Shown here piece by piece: positions 1-5,508 of a stretch of DNA of 5,508 nucleotides (positions are counted from its first letter, which is position 1; each line of letters begins with the position of its first letter). The DNA is from Betaproteobacteria bacterium (GTDB lineage Bacteria > Pseudomonadota > Gammaproteobacteria > Burkholderiales > SG8-39). A program made the position numbers and the translations under genes. The notes under the pieces are model-generated. The model was not told the origin of the DNA, did no database searches, and worked only from the letters and a program-made list of their open reading frames with translations. Where the stretch lies: contig DAHVFK010000251.1 in assembly GCA_027317055.1 (NCBI GenBank), positions 1 to 5,508 of the forward strand, read 5' to 3'.

Positions 1-572
1 AGCCCTTCGTCGTAGCCGTGCTGCGTCGCCTCGAGCGTCGCCAGCACCGAGTTGGGGTAGGTGCCCGACATCTTGGCGCGCGCCATGGTGACGTTCACGT
101 GGTGGCGCGCATACGACGAGGTCTTGACCCGGATGCCCTTGGCCAGCGCTTCGGGCCCGAGGTAGGCGCCCCAGGGCCAGGCGGCGATCGCCACGTGCAC
201 CGTGGCGCCGACCGGCGAGACGCCCATCTTCTCCGAGCCGTAGAACGCGATCGGCCGCACGTAGCACGACTCGTGCGCGTTGGCCTGCACCACCTCGATC
301 TGCGCCTGCATCAGCCGCTCGCGCGTGTACGGGATCTTCATCATGTAGATGTGGCCCGAGTTGATCAGGCGCTGGGTGTGCTCCTTGAGGCGGAAGATCG
401 CGGTTCCGTCCGCGGTCTTGTACGCACGCAGCCCTTCGAACACCGCCAGCCCGTAGTGCAGCGAGTGGGTCAGCACGTGGGTCGTGGCGGAGCGCCAAGG
501 CACCAGCTTGCCGTCGTACCAGATCCAGCCGTCGCGGTCGGCCATCGAGAGCGGCGCGTTTGCCTTCGCCAT
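1..572 (-). CDS. ilvE: Branched-chain amino-acid aminotransferase (class IV PLP enzyme), 3' part cut off by the window edge
   Basis: Reading leftward from ATG at 572-570 gives 190 complete codons with no stop, and the gene runs off the left edge. The enzyme transfers the amino group between glutamate and the 2-oxo acids of leucine, isoleucine and valine, using pyridoxal phosphate in the cytoplasm. Family marks seen: HVLTHSLHYG at residues 32-41 followed by VFEGLRAY (44-51); CYVRP at 103-107; AWPWGAYLG at 131-139; and the stretch ARAKMSGTYPNS at 164-175. K167 there aligns with the catalytic Schiff-base lysine of class IV aminotransferases. The full family is about 300 residues, so roughly 110 are missing, including the C-terminal part of the PLP site. 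The start at 572 is chosen because AAGGAG lies 10 bases upstream; an in-frame ATG at residue 10 is an alternative. The gene is divergent from the ArsR-type gene. A D-amino-acid transaminase or ADC lyase is less likely given the match to IlvE. Confidence 0.93.
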   Translation of the reverse strand, partial: MAKANAPLSMADRDGWIWYDGKLVPWRSATTHVLTHSLHYGLAVFEGLRAYKTADGTAIFRLKEHTQRLINSGHIYMMKIPYTRERLMQAQIEVVQANAHESCYVRPIAFYGSEKMGVSPVGATVHVAIAAWPWGAYLGPEALAKGIRVKTSSYARHHVNVTMARAKMSGTYPNSVLATLEATQHGYDEG

Positions 573-582
573 GAACGGGGTT

Positions 583-588
583 CTCCTT
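583..588 (-). promoter_or_regulatory. Shine-Dalgarno sequence of ilvE
   Basis: On the minus strand this reads AAGGAG, a near-consensus ribosome binding site, with 10 bases between it and the ATG at 572-570. It supports the first ATG over the in-frame ATG nine codons later. Confidence 0.8.
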
Positions 589-600
589 GAGTGTGGCGGC

Positions 601-606
601 ATTCTA
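601..606 (-). promoter_or_regulatory. Possible -10 element of the ilvE promoter
   Basis: The minus strand reads TAGAAT, five of six matches to the sigma-70 -10 consensus. A start about 7 bases downstream, near 594, would give a leader of some 20 bases containing the AAGGAG site. No good -35 element is visible at the expected distance (GGCGGA at 629-624), so the promoter would be weak or activator-dependent. This is pattern matching only. Confidence 0.35.
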
Positions 607-634
607 CCCACAGCGGCGAAAATTCCGCCATACT

Positions 635-652
635 ATTAACATGGATGTTAAT
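635..652. promoter_or_regulatory. Perfect palindrome, candidate operator of the ArsR-type repressor
   Basis: The sequence ATTAACAT-GG-ATGTTAAT is a perfect 8-base inverted repeat with a 2-base spacer. It is strikingly AT-rich in a GC-rich setting and covers the proposed ATG (641-643) of the ArsR-type gene. Winged-helix ArsR-family dimers usually bind AT-rich imperfect palindromes of about this size, often at their own promoter, so autoregulation is the natural reading. A weak -10-like TACTAT (631-636) partly overlaps its left edge. Relative to the proposed ilvE start near 594 the site lies at about -41 to -58, so an effect on ilvE is also possible. Which protein binds here is inferred, not shown. 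Confidence 0.6.
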
Positions 653-961
653 CCTCATCAGCAGGTGTTCGCCGCGCTCGCCTCGGCGCCGCGGCGCGAG
701 GTGATCGCCTTCCTCGCCCAGACGGCGCTCTCCACCAGCGAGCTCGCGCAGCGCTTCGGCATCAGCGCGCCGGCCGTGTCACGCCACCTGGCGGTGCTGC
801 AGCGCGCGGGCCTGGTGTCGGCCGAGCGCCAGGGCCAGCGCGTGCTGTACCGGCTGCAGCGCGACGCGCTGCTCGACGCGCTCGCCGGCCTGGCCTCGGC
901 GGTCGACGGGCCGCTGCGGCGCGCGGCGCAGCGGCCGCGCGCGCCGCGCGAGGCGATCTGA
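641..961 (+). CDS. ArsR/SdpR-type winged helix-turn-helix transcriptional regulator
   Basis: This encodes a 106-residue protein, a usual length for the ArsR family, likely a homodimeric cytoplasmic DNA-binding repressor. The N-terminal VFAALASAPRREVIAFL (9-25) matches the family's first helices. STSELAQRFGIS (31-42) and APAVSRHLAVLQRAG (43-57) form the helix-turn-helix, and residues 58-72 form the beta wing. There is no cysteine, so the CxC-type metal site of ArsR/CadC sensors is absent. The Asp/His metal site of SmtB-type C-terminal helices is also not seen. A non-metal SdpR-like repressor is therefore more likely than an arsenic or zinc sensor. The tail (93-103) is arginine-rich. The start is uncertain: ATG 641 has no Shine-Dalgarno sequence and lies inside the palindrome. 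A TTG at 587 would add 18 unfamily-like residues, and a GTG at 665 is a shorter option. It precedes the mdtABC-type operon by 116 bases on the same strand and diverges from ilvE. Its ligand and targets cannot be read from sequence. Confidence 0.88.
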   Translation: MDVNPHQQVFAALASAPRREVIAFLAQTALSTSELAQRFGISAPAVSRHLAVLQRAGLVSAERQGQRVLYRLQRDALLDALAGLASAVDGPLRRAAQRPRAPREAI

Positions 962-1077
962 CCCGGCGCGAATTGTTTCCGCCATGTAAAGCTGGGTAGC
1001 GAAAGGTTGTCGGGAGTAAATCTTTGCTCGCCGGGTGCTCGCCGGGCGCGTAATGCCGCAGAATCCTGTCCTCGACC
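962..1077 (+). promoter_or_regulatory. Gap upstream of the efflux operon, probable promoter/regulatory region
   Basis: This 116-base gap separates the ArsR-type gene from mdtA. Its first half (about 971-1024) is clearly poorer in GC than the flanking genes, as expected of a promoter region. I see no convincing -35/-10 pair: TTGTTT at 973-978 with TAGCGA at 997-1002 is a poor fit. GTAAA occurs at 986-990 and again at 1016-1020, exactly 30 bases apart, which would place both on the same helix face, but the motif is short. No terminator hairpin followed by a T-run is seen after the regulator gene, so co-transcription of regulator and pump cannot be excluded. Confidence 0.4.
1025..1046 (+). repeat. 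Exact tandem duplication of an 11-base unit
   Basis: TGCTCGCCGGG occurs twice in a row with no mismatch, just upstream of mdtA (31 bases before the start codon). It may be a simple slippage duplication in the leader, or a pair of protein-binding sites one helical turn apart. The sequence alone cannot decide. Confidence 0.75.
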
Positions 1078-2319
1078 ATGGCACCCCAGCCGACCAACGC
1101 CGTGCGACCGCGGCGCATCAGGCCCCGCACCGCCCTGCTGGGCGCGGCCGCCGCCGCCGCCGCGCTCGCGCTCGCGGCGCAGTGGAGCGGGGCGCAGCAG
1201 GCGCGGCGTGCCGGCCCCCCGAACGCCGGCCCGGCGCCGGTGGTCGTGGCGACGGCCGAAACGGGCAACGTCAACGTGTACCTGTCAGGCCTCGGCACGG
1301 TGACTCCGCTCGAGACGGTGACGGTACACCCCCGGGTCGACGGCCAGCTGATGTCGGTGCACTTCAGCGAGGGCCAGACGGTCAGGGCGGGCGACCTGCT
1401 GGCGCAGATCGATCCGCGCCCCTACCAGGTGCAGCTCGATCAGGCCCAGGGGCAGATGGCGCGCGACCGGGCGCTGCTGGCCAACGCGCGCATCGACCTG
1501 GAGCGCTACCGCACCCTGCTCAAGCAGGACTCGATCGCCGAGCAACAGGTCGCGACCCAGGAATCGCTGGTCCGGCAGTACGAGGGCACGCTCAAGCTGG
1601 ACCAGGCACAGATCGACAACGCGAAGCTGCAACTCACCTACGCGCGCGTCACCGCCCCGATTTCGGGCCGCCTGGGCCTGCGCCTGGTCGATCCCGGCAA
1701 CGTGGTGCACGCGGCCGATGCAAACGGGCTGGTGGTGATCACGCGCCAGGACCCGATCGCGGTGGTGTTCTCGATCCCGCAGGACAGCCTGCCCGCGGTG
1801 CTCAAGCGCCAGAGCGGGGGCACGCGCATCCCGGTGGACGCTTTCGGCCGCGAGGACTCGACCAAGCTCGCCTCCGGCTGGCTGAGCGCAATCGACAACC
1901 AGATCGACCCCAGCACCGGCACGGTCAAGCTCAAGGCCGAATTTCCGAACCGCAACGGGCGCCTCTTTCCGCAGCAGTTCGTCAACGTACGCATGCTGAT
2001 CGATACCCTGCACGGCGCGGTCACCGTGCCGAGCAGCGCGGTGCAGCGCGGCACCCAGGGCATGTACGTGTTCGTGGTCAAGCCCGACAACACCGTGACC
2101 CTGCGCACGGTCACGCTCGGCCCGAGCGAAGGCGAACTTAGCGCGGTGCAATCCGGGGTCGCCGCGGGCGATAAAGTCGTGATCGACGGCACCGACCGTC
2201 TGCGCGAGGGCGCCAAGGTCGCGCCGACCACGCGCGCGGCGGCGCAGGCCGCGATCTCGCGCCCGCCCGCCCAAAAGAATAAGCGCCGCAAGCGGCCCGA
2301 CGACGCCAGCGGCTCGTGA
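1078..2319 (+). CDS. mdtA: RND efflux periplasmic adaptor (membrane fusion protein), MdtA type
   Basis: This encodes 413 residues, close to E. coli MdtA (about 415). The adaptor bridges the inner-membrane RND pump and a TolC-type outer-membrane channel. A basic N-terminus (R10-R17) leads into an alanine/leucine membrane segment at about 19-35. There is no lipobox cysteine, so the protein is either anchored by this segment or cleaved after it. Next come a first beta/lipoyl half with VDGQLMSVHFSEGQ (87-100) and GDLLAQIDP (105-113), an alpha-helical hairpin (about 114-185), and the second lipoyl half with RVTAPISGRLGLRLVDPGN (190-208). The beta-barrel and membrane-proximal domains include DNQIDPSTGTVKLKA (273-287), LFPQQFVNVRM (296-306) and GDKVVIDGTDRLREGAKV (364-381). 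A very basic tail follows (about 399-407). An in-frame TAA at 1051-1053 makes ATG 1078 the first usable ATG, yet no clear Shine-Dalgarno sequence precedes it. mdtB follows after 9 bases. Confidence 0.94.
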   Translation: MAPQPTNAVRPRRIRPRTALLGAAAAAAALALAAQWSGAQQARRAGPPNAGPAPVVVATAETGNVNVYLSGLGTVTPLETVTVHPRVDGQLMSVHFSEGQTVRAGDLLAQIDPRPYQVQLDQAQGQMARDRALLANARIDLERYRTLLKQDSIAEQQVATQESLVRQYEGTLKLDQAQIDNAKLQLTYARVTAPISGRLGLRLVDPGNVVHAADANGLVVITRQDPIAVVFSIPQDSLPAVLKRQSGGTRIPVDAFGREDSTKLASGWLSAIDNQIDPSTGTVKLKAEFPNRNGRLFPQQFVNVRMLIDTLHGAVTVPSSAVQRGTQGMYVFVVKPDNTVTLRTVTLGPSEGELSAVQSGVAAGDKVVIDGTDRLREGAKVAPTTRAAAQAAISRPPAQKNKRRKRPDDASGS

Positions 2320-2321
2320 GG
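2318..2321 (+). promoter_or_regulatory. Ribosome binding site of mdtB, overlapping the mdtA stop
   Basis: GAGG begins inside the TGA stop of mdtA and lies 7 bases before the ATG at 2329. This placement favours coupled translation of adaptor and pump. Confidence 0.55.
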
Positions 2322-2328
2322 CGGTGAG

Positions 2329-5300
2329 ATGAACCCCTCCCGGTCGTTCATCCTCCGGCCGGTGGCGACGTCGCTGCTGATGGTCGCCATCCTGCTGTCG
2401 AGCATCATCGCCTACCGCCAGCTGCCGCTCTCGGCGCTGCCCGAGGTGGACTACCCGACCATCCAGGTCGTCACCTTCTACCCCGGCGCCAGCCCGGACG
2501 TGATGACCTCTTCGGTCACCGCGCCGCTCGAGCGCCAGTTCGGGCAGATGCCGGGGCTGAAGCAGATGTCCTCCACCAGCTCGGGCGGCGCCTCGGTGAT
2601 CACGCTCCAGTTCAGCCTCGAGCTGAAGCTCGATATCGCCGAGCAGGAAGTGCAGGCGGCGATCAACGCCGGTTCGAATTTCCTCCCGAGCGACCTGCCG
2701 GCGCCGCCCGTGTACAGCAAGGTGAACCCCGCCGACGCGCCGATCCTGACCCTCGGCCTGACCTCGAACACGCTGCCGCTGCCGGACATCGAGGACCTGG
2801 CCGACACGCGCCTGGCGCAGAAGATCTCGCAGCTGACCGGGGTCGGGCTGGTAACCATCTCCGGCGGCCAGCGGCCCGCGGTGCGCATCGCGCTCAATCC
2901 CAAGGCGCTGGCGGCGAACGGCCTGGGCCTGGAGGACGTGCGCGGCGCGATCGCCAACGCCAACGTCAACCAGGCCAAGGGCAGCTTCGACGGCCCGGAG
3001 CGCGCCTACAGCATCGACGCCAACGACCAGATCCGGTCGGCGGCGCAGTACCGCGACGTGGTGGTGGCCTACCGCAACGGCGCCGCGATTCGCCTGTCGG
3101 ACCTGGGCACGGTGAGCGAAGGCGCCGAAAATGCGCGCCTGGCGGCCTGGATGAACGACGTGCCGGCGGTGATTCTCAATATCCAGCGCCAGCCCGGCGC
3201 CAACGTGATCCAAGTCGTCGACCGCATCAAGCAGCTGCTGCCGCAGCTGCGCGCGAGCCTGCCGGCCGCGGTCGACGTCGCGCTGCTGACCGACCGCACC
3301 ACCACCATCCGCGCCTCGGTGCATGACGTGGAGTTCGAGCTGTTGCTGGCGGTAGCGCTGGTGGTGATGGTGATCTTCCTCTTCCTGCGCAGCGCCGCGG
3401 GCACCGTGATCCCGAGCATCGCGGTGCCGCTGTCGCTGGTGGGCACCTTCGGCGTCATGTACCTGGTCGGCTTCAGCATCAACAACCTGACCCTGATGGC
3501 GCTCACCATCGCCACCGGCTTCGTGGTCGACGACGCGATCGTGATGATCGAGAACATCGCGCGCTACATCGAGCAGGGCATGGCGCCGCGCGAGGCCGCG
3601 CTCAAGGGCTCGGAGCAGATCGGCTTCACCATCATCTCGCTCACCTTCTCTCTGATCGCGGTGCTGATTCCGCTGCTGTTCATGGGCGACGTGGTGGGGC
3701 GCCTGTTCCGCGAGTTCGCCATCACCCTGGCGGTGGCGATCCTGATCTCCGCGCTGGTGTCGCTCACGCTCACCCCGATGATGTGCGCGCGCCTGCTGCG
3801 CCACGTGCCCGAGGCCGAGCAGAGCGCTTTCTACCGCGTCAGCGGCAGGTGGTTCGACGCGGTGATCGCGCGCTACGGCCGGGCGCTCGACTGGGTGCTC
3901 GACCGCCAGGGCGCGACGCTGCTGGTCGCCCTCGCCATGCTGGTGCTCACGGTGCTGCTGTACTTCTTCGTGCCGAAGGGCTTCTTTCCGGTGCAGGACA
4001 CCGGTGTCATCCAGGGCATCTCCGAGGCGCCGCAATCGGCGTCGTTCTCTGCCATGGCCGAGCGCCAGCAGGCGCTGAACAAGGCGGTGCTCGAGGATCC
4101 CGCGGTCGAGAGCCTGTCCTCGTTCATCGGCGTGGACGGCACCAACAGCACCCTCAACAGCGGCCGCGTGCTGATCAACTTGAAGCCGCTGGCCGTGCGC
4201 GGCGTGAGCGCGAGCGAGGTGATCGGCCGCCTGCGGGCGCGGCTGGCGGGGGTGCCGGGAATAAGGCTCTACATGCAGCCGGTGCAGGACCTGACCATCG
4301 AGGACCGCATCAGCCGCACGCAGTACCAGTTCACGCTCGAAACCGCGGATCCGGCGCTGCTGTCGCTGTGGACCGGGAAGCTGGTCGATCGGCTCGCGCG
4401 GCTGCCGCAGCTGGCCAACGTCACCTCGGACCTGCAGGACCAGGGCCTGCAGGCCTTCCTCGCGATCGATCGCGACACCGCCGGGCGCCTGGGCATCACC
4501 CCGGCGGCGATCGACCACGTGCTCTACGACGCGTTTGGCCAGCGCCTGGTGTCGACCATCTTCACCCAGTCGAACCAGTACCGGGTGGTGCTCGAGGTGC
4601 AACCTGAGTTCCGCCTCGGGCCGCAGGCGCTGGGCAAGCTGTACGCGCCGTCCGCCGCCGGCGCTCAGGTTCCCCTCAGCTCGATGACGCGCACCGAGGA
4701 GAGGCCCGCCTCGCTGGTGATCAATCACCTCGGCCAGTTCCCGGCCGCCACGGTGTCGTTCGACGTCGCGCCCGGCGCCTCGCTCGGCGAGGCGGTCGAC
4801 GCCATCCAGCGCGCCGAGCAGGCGCTCGGCATGCCCGCGTCGATCGGCACCAGTTTCCAGGGCGCCGCGCTTGCGTTCCGCGCCTCGCTTTCGAACGAGC
4901 TGCTGCTGATCCTGGCGGCGATCGTGACCATGTACATCGTGCTGGGGGTGCTGTACGAAAGCTACATCCACCCCATCACCATTCTCTCGACCCTGCCCTC
5001 GGCGGGCGTCGGCGCGCTGCTCGCCCTGCTGATCGCGCGCACCGACCTTGGCGTGATCGGCGTGATCGGCATCATCCTGCTGATCGGCATCGTGAAGAAG
5101 AACGCGATCATGATGGTCGATTTCGCGCTCGACGCCGAGCGGCACGAGGGCAAGAGCCCGAGACAGGCGATCCACCAGGCCTGCCTGCTGCGCCTGCGCC
5201 CGATCCTGATGACCACCATGGCGGCGCTGTTCAGCGCGCTGCCGCTGATGCTCGGCAGCGGCGTCGGCTCGGAGCTGCGCCATCCGCTCGGCATCACCAT

Positions 5301-5421
5301 GGTCGGCGGCCTGATCTTCAGCCAGGTGCTCACGCTGTTTACCACGCCGGTGATCTACCTCGCGTTCGATCGCCTGGCGCGGCGCGTCGACCGGGCGGCA
5401 GCGGGCGCGGGGGCGGCATGA
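2329..5421 (+). CDS. mdtB: RND multidrug efflux pump subunit, MdtB type (HAE1 family)
   Basis: This encodes 1030 residues, near the usual 1030-1040 of MdtB. It is an inner-membrane proton/drug antiporter that works as a trimer with MdtC and the adaptor MdtA. The RND plan is complete: FILRPVATSLL (7-17) opens TM1; a first periplasmic porter/docking half follows; TM2-TM6 span about 336-486, with LTPMM at 481-485; TM7 is at about 528-547; a second periplasmic half follows; TM8-TM12 run from about 858 to 1013. The proton-relay residues are present: D401 and D402 in FVVDDAIVMIEN (TM4), and K924 in IVKKNAIMMVDF (TM10), matching AcrB D407/D408/K940. Other MdtB/C-like stretches are YPTIQVVTFYPGASPDV (42-58) and TLFTTPVIYLAF at the end. 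In E. coli the pump exports compounds such as bile salts and novobiocin; the substrates here are unknown. The stop overlaps the start of mdtC by the ATGA arrangement. No frameshift or truncation is seen. The choice of B over C rests on gene order as well as sequence. Confidence 0.95.
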   Translation: MNPSRSFILRPVATSLLMVAILLSSIIAYRQLPLSALPEVDYPTIQVVTFYPGASPDVMTSSVTAPLERQFGQMPGLKQMSSTSSGGASVITLQFSLELKLDIAEQEVQAAINAGSNFLPSDLPAPPVYSKVNPADAPILTLGLTSNTLPLPDIEDLADTRLAQKISQLTGVGLVTISGGQRPAVRIALNPKALAANGLGLEDVRGAIANANVNQAKGSFDGPERAYSIDANDQIRSAAQYRDVVVAYRNGAAIRLSDLGTVSEGAENARLAAWMNDVPAVILNIQRQPGANVIQVVDRIKQLLPQLRASLPAAVDVALLTDRTTTIRASVHDVEFELLLAVALVVMVIFLFLRSAAGTVIPSIAVPLSLVGTFGVMYLVGFSINNLTLMALTIATGFVVDDAIVMIENIARYIEQGMAPREAALKGSEQIGFTIISLTFSLIAVLIPLLFMGDVVGRLFREFAITLAVAILISALVSLTLTPMMCARLLRHVPEAEQSAFYRVSGRWFDAVIARYGRALDWVLDRQGATLLVALAMLVLTVLLYFFVPKGFFPVQDTGVIQGISEAPQSASFSAMAERQQALNKAVLEDPAVESLSSFIGVDGTNSTLNSGRVLINLKPLAVRGVSASEVIGRLRARLAGVPGIRLYMQPVQDLTIEDRISRTQYQFTLETADPALLSLWTGKLVDRLARLPQLANVTSDLQDQGLQAFLAIDRDTAGRLGITPAAIDHVLYDAFGQRLVSTIFTQSNQYRVVLEVQPEFRLGPQALGKLYAPSAAGAQVPLSSMTRTEERPASLVINHLGQFPAATVSFDVAPGASLGEAVDAIQRAEQALGMPASIGTSFQGAALAFRASLSNELLLILAAIVTMYIVLGVLYESYIHPITILSTLPSAGVGALLALLIARTDLGVIGVIGIILLIGIVKKNAIMMVDFALDAERHEGKSPRQAIHQACLLRLRPILMTTMAALFSALPLMLGSGVGSELRHPLGITMVGGLIFSQVLTLFTTPVIYLAFDRLARRVDRAAAGAGAA

Positions 5422-5508
5422 ACTTCTCCGAGCCGTTCATCCGCCGGCCGGTGGCCACCACCCTGCTGACCGCAGGGCTCGCGCTCTCGGGCATCGTCGC
5501 CTTCAACC
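5418..5508 (+). CDS. mdtC: Second RND pump subunit, MdtC type, 5' end only
   Basis: An ATG at 5418 opens a frame that runs off the right edge after 30 complete codons. The residues (starting MNFSEPFIRRPVATTLL) are the cytoplasmic N-terminus and most of TM1 of an RND pump. They match the start of the preceding pump subunit at 16 of 30 positions without gaps, so this is a paralogous second pump subunit rather than a fragment of another family. The start codon overlaps the stop of mdtB (ATGA), and no separate strong ribosome binding site is visible, so translation is probably coupled. Two adjacent RND genes after an MdtA-type adaptor is the mdtABC order. The rest of the protein (about 1000 residues) lies outside the window, so completeness cannot be judged. 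Confidence 0.88.
   Translation, partial: MNFSEPFIRRPVATTLLTAGLALSGIVAFN

Noticed and set aside
18..590. A 190-codon open frame on the plus strand across the ilvE region
   Set aside because: Arg/His/Val-rich product without family features, antisense to a clear aminotransferase that has its own ribosome binding site.
587..640. TTG at 587 as the start of the regulator, adding 18 residues
   Set aside because: The added residues do not resemble an ArsR N-terminus, and the TTG overlaps the ribosome binding site of ilvE on the other strand. ATG 641 gives a normal family length.
641..961. Calling the regulator an arsenic- or zinc-responsive ArsR/SmtB sensor
   Set aside because: There is no cysteine in the protein and no Asp/His metal site in the C-terminal helix; no metal or arsenic resistance gene is in the window.
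920..970. A GC-rich stretch after the regulator as a transcription terminator
   Set aside because: The repeated GCGC runs can pair in many ways, but no defined stem-loop followed by a T-run is present.
1035..2141. A 368-codon plus-strand frame overlapping mdtA
   Set aside because: Out of frame with mdtA, composition dominated by Arg, Pro, Gly and Ala, and no motifs. mdtA explains the stretch fully.
3783..4607. A 274-codon plus-strand frame inside mdtB
   Set aside because: Out-of-frame shadow of the pump gene with Arg/Gly/Ala-rich composition; the pump frame is continuous across it.
1285..5283. A very long open frame (1332 codons) on the minus strand, antisense to mdtA and mdtB
   Set aside because: It mirrors the sense codons exactly in register, its product is a low-complexity mix rich in Arg, His, Gly, Asp and Gln with no recognisable domain, and the sense genes are clear full-length family members. 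It is a by-product of GC-rich codon choice.

Overview
The window is very GC-rich chromosomal DNA with strongly GC-biased codon use. The protein sequences look like those of a free-living Gram-negative proteobacterium. The IlvE fragment (with its HVLTHSLHYG and AWPWGAYLG stretches) and the MdtABC-type proteins suggest a betaproteobacterium, but this is judged from memory of the families and no search was run. There are no rRNA, tRNA, CRISPR or insertion-sequence signals. The window is cut inside a gene at both ends.

Layout, left to right. (1) Positions 1-572, minus strand: the N-terminal 190 codons of a branched-chain amino-acid aminotransferase (ilvE), with its own Shine-Dalgarno sequence. 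(2) Positions 573-640: a short divergent intergenic region, ending in a perfect 8-2-8 palindrome (635-652) that covers the start codon of the next gene. (3) Positions 641-961, plus strand: a small ArsR/SdpR-type winged-helix repressor with no cysteines. (4) Positions 962-1077: a 116-base gap, partly AT-enriched, holding an exact 11-base tandem duplication. (5) Positions 1078-2319, 2329-5421 and 5418-5508, plus strand: a tightly packed RND efflux operon of the mdtABC type, made of a periplasmic adaptor (mdtA), a first RND pump subunit (mdtB) and the first 30 codons of a second, paralogous pump subunit (mdtC).

How the genes may work together. MdtA, MdtB and MdtC would form a proton-driven tripartite exporter that needs an outer-membrane channel of the TolC type, not encoded here. 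The proton-relay residues of MdtB (D401, D402, K924) are all present. The ArsR-type gene lies directly upstream in the same orientation, so it is a candidate local regulator of the pump. Its palindromic site would most directly control its own gene and perhaps the divergent ilvE. That link is inference. I see no evidence of a wholly new system: the genes belong to known families, and the points worth a second look are the regulatory architecture and the codon-use pattern.
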